A model generated the notes under the pieces. That model was given only the letters and a program-made list of their open reading frames with translations, was not told where the DNA came from and did no database searches. A program made the position numbers and the translations under genes. DNA of 8,981 nt from SAR324 cluster bacterium. Lineage in GTDB: Bacteria; Bdellovibrionota; UBA2361; JAAZON01. Shown here piece by piece: positions 1-5,164 of the stretch (the first letter of the stretch is position 1; every line of letters starts with the position of its first letter). The DNA is taken from positions 1-8,981 of the forward strand of contig JAAZON010000306.1 in the NCBI GenBank assembly GCA_012797725.1, written 5' to 3'.

Positions 1-1
1 A

Positions 2-118
2 GAGTTCTGCCTGAAGTGCCGTCAAGCCTGGGAAAAATGGAAGCTAGGGTTTTTGGGCGTAGAGTTTCCTTCTGGCTGCTATAGACCTGGAGTGCCTATT
101 GTCGTTACAAAGATTTAA
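2..118 (+). CDS. Possible 3' end of an unidentified gene (38 residues, cut by the window edge)
   Basis: One plus-strand frame is open from base 2 to a TAA at 116-118. The peptide includes a CLKC pair near the edge and ends in a hydrophobic VPIVVTKI tail. The other two plus frames close quickly. A 38-codon open stretch at a window edge can occur by chance and no family is recognised, so this is only a candidate C-terminus. An AT-rich hairpin with a T-run about 70 bases downstream would suit the end of a transcript. Confidence 0.25.
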   Translation, partial: EFCLKCRQAWEKWKLGFLGVEFPSGCYRPGVPIVVTKI

Positions 119-167
119 GCCCTTGCAGTTTCTTATTTAAGCGATAAGCCGAAGAATGAGGTTGAGA

Positions 168-224
168 GCTGCTCTTATAGTAGACCTATATGCGCCAATA
201 TAGACTTTTTTCTTTGAGAGCAGC
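168..224 (+). terminator. Nested stem-loop with T-run, possible terminator
   Basis: An inner stem CTATAT/ATATAG (186-191 with 198-203, 6-base loop) is followed by a run of T at about 206-211, as in an intrinsic terminator. However, the stem is AT-only and weak. An outer perfect 8-bp stem GCTGCTCT/AGAGCAGC (168-175 with 217-224) encloses it. The structure could end transcription of whatever gene stops at 118. It could equally be a chance or repeat-derived structure. Confidence 0.25.
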
Positions 225-408
225 AAAACAACAAAACCCAAGAAATATTTAAAAGCCCCTTAATATTCTTTTATCCTATCTTGTTTTCTGCTCAATCTCT
301 CCACTCCTGCTGGCTTAGTCGCTTTTTTTCTTACCTTCTAGGCTGTTAGGGTCTTCTTAGCCCATGAAATTTTAAGCCACGGGGCTATATAGGGATTGTC
401 CAAAAGAA

Positions 409-476
409 CATAAGATCAGGATGGCACCAGTATTTCATACCATTTATTTCATAAGATCAGGGTGGCACCAGTATTT
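409..476 (+). repeat. Two 27-bp direct repeats with a GGTGGCACC core
   Basis: Bases 409-435 and 450-476 are copies of the same 27-bp unit, 41 bases apart, differing at one position (A versus G at the start of the core). The core AGGGTGGCACCA contains the odd palindrome GGTG-G-CACC, a REP-like dyad. The same 12-bp core occurs again at 3030-3041 and inverted at 2932-2943, so this is a dispersed family rather than an isolated duplication. Confidence 0.8.
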
Positions 477-503
477 ATTTATTTTCCAGTATTTATTTAT
501 TTA
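468..503 (+). repeat. Tandem 18-bp AT-rich repeat, two copies
   Basis: An 18-base unit starting CCAGTATTTATTT is present at 468-485 and again, with one difference, at 486-503. It overlaps the second copy of the GGTGGCACC repeat and passes into a (TATT)n tract. It has the look of slippage-generated sequence at the edge of the repeat cluster. Confidence 0.7.
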
Positions 504-537
504 TTTCTATCGAAAGGCTCAGCGCTCCGTTGATTTT

Positions 538-2436
538 TTATCCCATGATCTCAAGTGCACTTCGTATAAGCGAGGCGGCTTCGTTCTGCGCCGTAATGCC
601 TATCTTTACGCCTTCGGGGGTTTTTGCAACCGCTTCGATATTTTTAAGAAGCGCTTTGAGTGCTTTCTTGTAGTCTTCACGCACATCCACGGGCATGCTC
701 TTAAGCTTCGTATCCCAAAGGTCTCTCGAATCTCCAAGTATGACGAGCGAGTTCGTAAGCGAGCTTAGAAGCTCCGCCGAGTTCTGAGCAGAATGACCAC
801 CTCCAACAGTTCCGGGAATGAATTTGTTTTCGTTAATATAAGCAAAAAGTTTTGAGTTTTTCTTCACTAGATCACTATGTAGGGTCTCGAGCGCACCTCC
901 GCTCAGACCCCAGCCAGTCGCCGCATCTATCAGGTGTGTTTCTTCATGTATACCGACGCGATATGGTGGAATGGAATACCCTCTAAGAAGCTTGTTCTGA
1001 AAGACTACCGTATGCGGGTTCAGAGGTGAAAAGAATGCATTCGGAGCATTGGAGGGAAAAACCGCCATTTGCGATGCGCCTTCGGACGGGTGTATGCCCC
1101 ATAATGCATCGGCCCTCCGAACGCCGCGAGCTGCTTCGGGAAGCTGCGTCTGCACGGCTATGTGCGCAATCGCCTCAGGACTGTCGGTAATTAGATCTAG
1201 GCCACCGACCTTGCCTATGCTCTGAAGCGGCTGCCAGAAAACGATGTTGGGAACGTCTTCATAGCCAAACGCTGAGAGATGCAAGCTTAGTGGAGTGAGG
1301 CTGCTTTCATTTTGTCCAGCGACTGCATGGGGAATCATAGTTATGATGGTCTCGGAGATATCATGTTCATTACCGACGAAGGGGTAGTCAAAGCAACGAA
1401 CATATATCGTACCGTTTCCGTCGATGAACTTTTCGGGGTTCTTCCGGCCTCCAACGCTCACTATTCTTCTCTTATCAGTCTTGTCGACCTCGATCTCTCC
1501 GAGCTCTTCTGCCGAGACTTCCCTAGACAACGTAATGCGGGTGATACTTCCGTTCACCAAAAGCGACCGTCCAGCAATTTCTGTGAGCTTTTCTGAATTT
1601 AGATCTACCGAGTAAGATCTTGAGAGCACCCCCGCAGCAATATATCTGTCTATTGCTGCGCCGGGAGGAACATATTCCGCGCTAAATGCAAAACCTTTTG
1701 TTGCAAGGCTTTGCACGCTCCGAGAGAGCGCGGGATCGCTCCTCGAAGACAGCAGGACAACGGGAGTTGGGGCATGTTCGGCGGCAGGAATGGCCTGAAT
1801 CGCGCTTCGAACCTGAGGAACGGCGGCTTTGATAGCATCATTTGCCTTGCCCGAGAGGATCTTTCGATCTTCTTCCTCGATCTGGCCGTTTGCATTGAGT
1901 CTCACAGATCGCCGTAGAATGAGTGCTTTCTTGGGATCTGTTTCAAGCGTGTTTACGATGATGACCTCGGCAGTTCTACCCGTACCGGCAATCAACTGAG
2001 CTGCAAACGGAGCGACCTGAACGGGATTATTCTCATCCCAAAGATCTCTTCCAAGTTCTAACTTTGATCCAAGTTGATAAAGAGTTGGGGTTAAAACTGT
2101 CCTGCCGTGGAGGCATCTACCTATTCCGGATGAGAGCGTATCCAACAGGCGATTGTTTGTACACCTTTCAATGATAACAGGACACTGCTTAAGAACCGGC
2201 GAGATACCCGACGAGAGCATGATGCCTACTAATCGGCGAAGATCGTTTCCCTGCTGGCAAAGTTCTGAAACCGTTTCTTGAATGGCCGTGTTGAGCTGCT
2301 CGCTCTTTCTCACCTGAACGGCATCGGCGAGCATCTTTGGATCGGTCACCCTGCCTAACCCCGTTCGCTGCAAAGAAAGTTCGCGTGAACTTGAAAGCGC
2401 TGTTTTTGCATTTTTGATTTGTACTGGCCCAACCAT
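538..2436 (-). CDS. Putative zinc metallopeptidase with anthrax lethal factor-like (ATLF) C-terminal domain
   Basis: A 632-residue protein. Seen: HEETH at 497-501 (HExxH zinc-binding and catalytic motif), continuing to Asp504 and Gly508, then SAELLSSL with Glu555. In anthrax lethal factor, HEFGH (686-690) is likewise followed by Asp at +3 and Gly at +7, and the third zinc ligand Glu735 begins a similar helix. The sequence after Glu555 (about 555-600) also matches in helical character. I infer a gluzincin of the ATLF group acting on an unknown, probably protein, substrate. The N-terminal 450 residues are unrecognised; they have Cys60, Cys85, Cys92 and Cys108 early on. No signal peptide or membrane segment is visible, so the protein is cytoplasmic or exported by a dedicated system. 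The ATG at 2434-2436 is chosen because the frame closes upstream; a GAGG at 2450-2453 is rather distant (13 bases). No operon partner adjoins it. It looks somewhat richer in G+C than its AT-rich flanks. The protease call is fairly sure; the biological role is unknown. Confidence 0.75.
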   Translation of the reverse strand: MVGPVQIKNAKTALSSSRELSLQRTGLGRVTDPKMLADAVQVRKSEQLNTAIQETVSELCQQGNDLRRLVGIMLSSGISPVLKQCPVIIERCTNNRLLDTLSSGIGRCLHGRTVLTPTLYQLGSKLELGRDLWDENNPVQVAPFAAQLIAGTGRTAEVIIVNTLETDPKKALILRRSVRLNANGQIEEEDRKILSGKANDAIKAAVPQVRSAIQAIPAAEHAPTPVVLLSSRSDPALSRSVQSLATKGFAFSAEYVPPGAAIDRYIAAGVLSRSYSVDLNSEKLTEIAGRSLLVNGSITRITLSREVSAEELGEIEVDKTDKRRIVSVGGRKNPEKFIDGNGTIYVRCFDYPFVGNEHDISETIITMIPHAVAGQNESSLTPLSLHLSAFGYEDVPNIVFWQPLQSIGKVGGLDLITDSPEAIAHIAVQTQLPEAARGVRRADALWGIHPSEGASQMAVFPSNAPNAFFSPLNPHTVVFQNKLLRGYSIPPYRVGIHEETHLIDAATGWGLSGGALETLHSDLVKKNSKLFAYINENKFIPGTVGGGHSAQNSAELLSSLTNSLVILGDSRDLWDTKLKSMPVDVREDYKKALKALLKNIEAVAKTPEGVKIGITAQNEAASLIRSALEIMG

Positions 2437-2496
2437 ATTGTAGTTAAAACCTCAAAAGAAAAAAATAGTTCCACAGAACGTCCTATTAGTAGTTGA

Positions 2497-2512
2497 TCTG
2501 CGCTGACGCAGA
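2497..2512 (-). promoter_or_regulatory. Perfect 6-bp dyad upstream of the metallopeptidase gene, possible operator
   Basis: TCTGCG (2497-2502) and CGCAGA (2507-2512) form a perfect inverted repeat around a 4-base centre, 61-76 bases before the start codon. On the minus strand a TACTAAT-like AT-rich hexamer lies just downstream of it (about 2484-2491) and could be a -10 box. Position and symmetry suit a regulator site, but no regulator family is implied and no good -35 box is seen. Confidence 0.25.
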
Positions 2513-2751
2513 GTTTGCATCAAAAAATCAGTAGTTGTCTCGAATTTCACGAGCCCCCGATGCTAAAAAAATGTCCTTCAACCCGGCTCAAGATCGGTAT
2601 CTTGTGGCATTAGGCATTATTCCTAAAAAGCTACATGCTAGAGATACGTTGTAAGTGGCAGAGGCACACAGTACAAGGTAACTCAGAGCTATAAGGAGCA
2701 AACCCTTGTTTCCTCCAAGTTCCTGATTTGTATACACTTAATCGATCCGGT

Positions 2752-2803
2752 ATGAGCTGACCTTTTTGGTGAACCTGATTTTTTGGAAGGTAGGTCAGCT
2801 CAT
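2752..2803. repeat. 12-bp inverted repeat ending in TGAGCTGACCT, possible IS3-like end footprint
   Basis: ATGAGCTGACCT at 2752-2763 is matched by its exact reverse complement at 2792-2803, enclosing 28 bases. The unit begins TGAGCTGACC and ends GGTCAGCTCA, which resembles in style the terminal inverted repeats of IS3-family elements. If so, this is a roughly 50-bp internally deleted remnant, too short to code for anything. No clear target-site duplication flanks it. A long hairpin of other function is possible. It lacks a trailing T-run, so it is a poor terminator. Confidence 0.5.
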
Positions 2804-2874
2804 GTAGTCTTACAATCCTTATCCATCAAGTGGAGACAAATAATTCATAACACCATTTAGTGAAGACTACATGA
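2800..2874. repeat. Second 12-bp inverted repeat sharing an arm with the first
   Basis: TCATGTAGTCTT at 2800-2811 is exactly complementary to 2863-2874, with 51 bases between the arms. Its left arm overlaps the right arm of the 2752-2803 repeat by four bases, so the two hairpins could not form together at full length. The interior is AT-rich and noncoding. It may be another deleted mobile-element footprint or an alternating structure; nothing in the sequence decides between these. Confidence 0.5.
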
Positions 2875-2930
2875 TTCACATTAAACGTTACCCAAGGAGT
2901 TGAAAAAAGAGGTGAAAACGGGAGGAACAA

Positions 2931-3042
2931 TTGGTGCCACCCTACTCCTCCCCACTCCTCGGGAGACCGAGTTAATAAATTTTATACTAAAACCGATCAA
3001 AACGATCCATTGTATACAGCAGAAAAAGAAGGGTGGCACCAA
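2931..3042. repeat. REP-like inverted pair (GGTGCCACC ... GGTGGCACC)
   Basis: TTGGTGCCACCCTACT (2931-2946) is the reverse complement of 3027-3042 with one mismatch (15 of 16), separated by 80 bases. Each arm contains the odd palindrome GGTGCCACC or GGTGGCACC, also found in the direct repeats at 409-476. Paired inverted REP-like units of this kind resemble BIME arrangements, which are often spread by REP-associated tyrosine transposases. No such transposase gene is present here. Confidence 0.7.
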
Positions 3043-3101
3043 CCTGCCAACCTGCCAACCTGCTGCCAACCTGCCACCAACCTGTGCCAAACTGACCTGC
3101 C
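3040..3101 (+). repeat. Degenerate tandem CCAACCTG repeat
   Basis: The octamer CCAACCTG or close variants recur about six times immediately after the GGTGGCACC arm, ending near the CCC at 3100. It is C-rich on the plus strand with almost no G runs, quite unlike the flanking AT-rich sequence. It probably arose by slippage next to the REP-like unit. Confidence 0.65.
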
Positions 3102-3270
3102 CACTCCGGATTTTATATCAGAGGTCCCTATCTATACGGCAAGCGAAATGGCCAAGCTGTGTGAAGAAATGCTGCCATTTTGGGATAAGATTCGTTTCTA
3201 CAATCCTCAGCCACCATTTATCCGTGAGGAATTTCGCTTAGATGACGGGCCTCCAAGTAGGGCCAAGTGA
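3100..3270 (+). pseudogene. Possible C-terminal gene fragment downstream of the repeat
   Basis: After the CCAACCTG tract, one plus frame reads 56 codons to the TGA at 3268-3270 and has protein-like composition. It contains an amphipathic segment, ASEMAKLCEEMLPFWDKIRF, followed by an aromatic and acidic tail. It has no start of its own except through the low-complexity repeat (an ATG at 3010 reads into it). The simplest reading is that a repeat or element replaced the 5' part of a gene. The last 33 bases overlap the 3' end of the convergent minus-strand gene. The family is not recognised, and it may be a chance open frame. Confidence 0.35.
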
Positions 3271-3906
3271 TAATCCAAAATCTTTGAGGGCGCTTTCAAA
3301 CTGCCTCGAAATTAGAACATAAGGCAGGCTTGTATTATCTCTGATTCGGAGAAGAGAATTCTGAATTGAACGAGGTATTTCTTCTACCTTTTCTAATGGC
3401 ACCCCCGGAACTTCATTATTTACACATAGCTCACTTGCTGAATCAAAACTAAGCAGACCCACTTTAGGGGTCTTAGTTGAGCAAGAATTAAAAATGGGAT
3501 CTTCAAACGATAGAAGATCGGAGAATATTTCCGATCCATCGAGAAGAGTTGTAACGAAACCCGTTCGCAGGTAATGACCATGCATATTTCGCCCATTTTT
3601 ATCAAAACTATATTGCTCCCAGAGTTTTGCTGGTTTGACTTCAATGCTCCTTTGGTGAAGTAGAAAAAGAAGATTCCCGGCAAATAAGAGATAAGACTTA
3701 TCATGCTCTTGGTTCTTTCCATCGGGGAGCTGTGCACTCAATCTTTCTATCAAATCTTCATTAAAGTCCTCAAAAGATCCGTAGAACTGAAGTTCGCTCG
3801 CAGTTTGCTCCTCGGCAAGTGCCCTACGATGTCTAGGATCAAAAGAGAGCCTTTTCAAAGGCCTAGAGACACCAGTTGCTTTAGGATCAATCACTGTGAC
3901 AGGCAT
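3238..3906 (-). CDS. Hypothetical protein, about 222 residues, no recognised family
   Basis: The frame is open from a GTG at 3915 to TAA at 3238-3240. The ATG at 3904-3906 is the better start because AAGGTG (3915-3920) lies 8 bases before it, and a GTG start would overlap that ribosome site. Seen in the 222 residues: a basic N-terminus (VSRPLKRLSFDPRHRRAL), an acidic helix (FEDFNEDLIERL), a hydrophobic stretch YLLFAGNLLFLLHQ too short and mixed to be a clear membrane anchor, and a C-terminus WRPVI. There are no catalytic motifs, signal peptide or repeats I can name. It stands alone: the nearest minus-strand frame upstream is a start-less fragment at 4000-4200. It is probably a real gene given its length and ribosome site; function unknown. 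Confidence 0.6.
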   Translation of the reverse strand: MPVTVIDPKATGVSRPLKRLSFDPRHRRALAEEQTASELQFYGSFEDFNEDLIERLSAQLPDGKNQEHDKSYLLFAGNLLFLLHQRSIEVKPAKLWEQYSFDKNGRNMHGHYLRTGFVTTLLDGSEIFSDLLSFEDPIFNSCSTKTPKVGLLSFDSASELCVNNEVPGVPLEKVEEIPRSIQNSLLRIRDNTSLPYVLISRQFESALKDFGLSLGPTWRPVI

Positions 3907-3999
3907 TCTTTGCACACCTTAATAGAACGCACCCAGGATCTTAGTCGCTGTGTGTATAAGTTTAATGCACCCGAGTTTGGAGAGTTTGAGTAAGAATTA

Positions 4000-4200
4000 T
4001 TACCCCTCATCAGGAAGCAGCTCTTTTAAAGCTGCCACCTCCGGCACCGTGCATTTCCTGGAGAAGGGATGTCGGTTGCCAAGCCCACAGTATGTAAAAA
4101 AATCTTTCACATACTGAACTTTCTGGATGACGTTTCTAGAGTAATAGAACTTAGTCGCTTTTTCAAGTAGCTGAGAAGAGAATTGATCCTTTTTTTTTAA
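4000..4200 (-). pseudogene. Start-less minus-strand gene fragment (66 codons)
   Basis: One minus-strand frame is open from 4200 to a TAA at 4000-4002 and reads like a protein: LLEKATKFYYSRNVIQ, then QYVKDFFTYCGLGNRH, ending LKELLPDEG. It contains no Met codon. Its upstream boundary is an in-frame TAA (4201-4203) beside a run of nine T (A on this strand), a likely slippage site. It is therefore best read as the 3' end of a decayed gene. Family unknown. It lies about 80 bases upstream of the 222-residue gene on the same strand and could once have shared its transcript. Confidence 0.35.
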
Positions 4201-4444
4201 TTAGGGCCAGAGGCTTCGAGAGTGGCGCCAATTGGCTGAAGAAAAAAACACCGAGCTGAACATCTCAGAATAAGGGATTTGTTATTGAATACCAGTATTT
4301 TATTTCCGCTTACAGCACCATACCCACAAAGAAAGATTCATAGTCTAAAATCCGGATATTAGTTACGGCAAAATAGCGGTCGTATCTAGATTCATTTGCT
4401 AGCTGTACGGAAAACTTTAGTTTGAGTAATGATGAAAAAAATGA

Positions 4445-4804
4445 GATTCTTCGAAGGTTCTTTCAGACCTGATTTGCATTCAACAAGCATCCAAACCTTG
4501 TCATCACAAATTAAAGCCGCTATTTTCGGACAAAACTAATACTCGTGAGAAAGCAGAGAAAATAATCAATAAATGGGAAAAAACCTGGAACCCTAAGTAC
4601 ACGGCAGCTGTCAGATGCTTAGAAGCCTATGAAGACAGGTTCTTAAATTACTTAGACTGCCCCAAAGAGCACCACTCAATGACTCGAACGTCGAACCACA
4701 TTGAGAGAATTTTTAAAGGATTCAGGCGAAGGATGAGAGAGATAAAGATTACGCCAAATGCTAAATCTGCTGATCGAATCCTTTATGCTCTGGTTCAAAC
4801 ATGA
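4445..4804 (+). pseudogene. C-terminal remnant of an IS256/Mutator-family transposase
   Basis: The frame from 4445 (after a TGA) to TGA at 4802-4804 gives about 119 codons. They include a C-x-HKL segment, W-x6-Y-x-A-A-V-x-C-L, and then TRTSNHIERIFKGFRRRMRE, ending ADRILYALV. The block T-N-x-I-E-R-x-F-x-x-x-R-R-R-x-R followed by S-x-x-R-I-x-x-A is the signature of the IS256 group (transposase Mutator family). The Glu at 4703-4705 is the likely third acidic residue of the DDE triad. The N-terminal two thirds, with the two catalytic Asp, are absent, so it is inactive. Beyond the TGA the frame continues NEKQ and on to a TAA at 4874, so the TGA may itself be a mutated Trp codon. No complete terminal inverted repeats are visible. 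Confidence 0.8.
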
Positions 4805-5164
4805 AATGAAAAACAATGCGAACTTAAGAAGGCTCAAGACCGGAAAACTAATGAAAAAAAGAATTTACACAATTAAAGTTGCGCTATCAGTGGGTCTTTA
4901 TTTATCCAAGATCTGACCTATAAGGTGAACTAATGGTGGCAAGCTCTCAAATAAAAGAAGATTCAAGGCTATAGGTCCAGAACTCAAGAATTCTTTGTTC
5001 CCGCAAGATCTGTTTCATTAGGGTTTTAAGGTGTATATTAAAGACTGTACTTTAAAAATACTAGTCTGGCTGTAATTGCTCAATTAAGGGCCTCGGCCCT
5101 GTTTTATGAATAATTATGTCAGGCTTACACAATTTATCGATGTTCTTATTTTAAGAAGACTACT
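4805..5164. other. Noncoding stretch between the transposase remnant and the radical SAM gene
   Basis: The first 70 bases continue the transposase frame. GAATTTACACAATT at 4861-4874 resembles in style an IS256-type terminal sequence just after the gene, but its partner is not found. No other coding signal is seen on either strand. The promoter of the radical SAM gene must lie in the last 150 bases or upstream; I see no convincing pair of -35 and -10 boxes. A short GC-rich hairpin lies at 5087-5105. Confidence 0.5.
5087..5105 (+). terminator. Short GC hairpin followed by TTTT, weak terminator candidate
   Basis: AGGGCC (5087-5092) and GGCCCT (5095-5100) form a perfect inverted repeat separated by only two bases, followed by GTTTT. 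In RNA the loop would open to four bases with a 5-bp GC-rich stem. The T-run is short. It would insulate the downstream radical SAM gene from transcription through the transposase remnant. Confidence 0.3.

Larger units (their letters stand above)
119..537. other. Noncoding stretch with hairpin and repeats
   Basis: No credible coding sequence is seen. Open frames here are low-complexity readings of TATTTATTT runs and of the antisense strand of the neighbouring gene. The stretch contains the stem-loop at 168-224, the two 27-bp direct repeats at 409-476 and a short tandem repeat at 468-503. It lies just beyond the 3' end of the minus-strand metallopeptidase gene, so it may carry that gene's transcription end. 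No classical GC-rich stem plus T-run was found on the minus strand. Confidence 0.6.
2437..2880. other. Upstream noncoding region of the metallopeptidase gene
   Basis: No gene of convincing length is seen. The best plus-strand frame is a 27-codon ATG reading at 2571-2654 without a ribosome site. The right half holds the nested inverted repeats at 2752-2874. The left half must contain the promoter of the minus-strand metallopeptidase gene and shows a short perfect dyad at 2497-2512. Confidence 0.5.

Noticed and set aside
421..768. Plus-strand open frame of 115 codons
   Set aside because: It begins in the 27-bp repeat and AT-rich TATTTATTT tract, then runs antisense to the metallopeptidase gene. 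There is no ribosome site and the composition is low-complexity.
2571..2654. 27-codon plus-strand frame (MSFNPAQDRYLVALG...)
   Set aside because: Reads somewhat like a protein, but it is very short, has no ribosome site and no supporting context.
3040..3101. CRISPR-like array
   Set aside because: The repeated unit is only about 8 bases with no unique spacers; it is a degenerate tandem repeat.
2900..3241. Plus-strand open frame of 113 codons through the repeats
   Set aside because: It is a translation of the REP-like arms and the CCAACCTG tract, then shifts out of phase with the more protein-like frame at 3100-3270.
4429..4537. Short plus-strand frame MMKKMRFFEGSFRP... before the transposase remnant
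   Set aside because: It overlaps the transposase frame in another phase, stops after about 37 codons and lacks a ribosome site.
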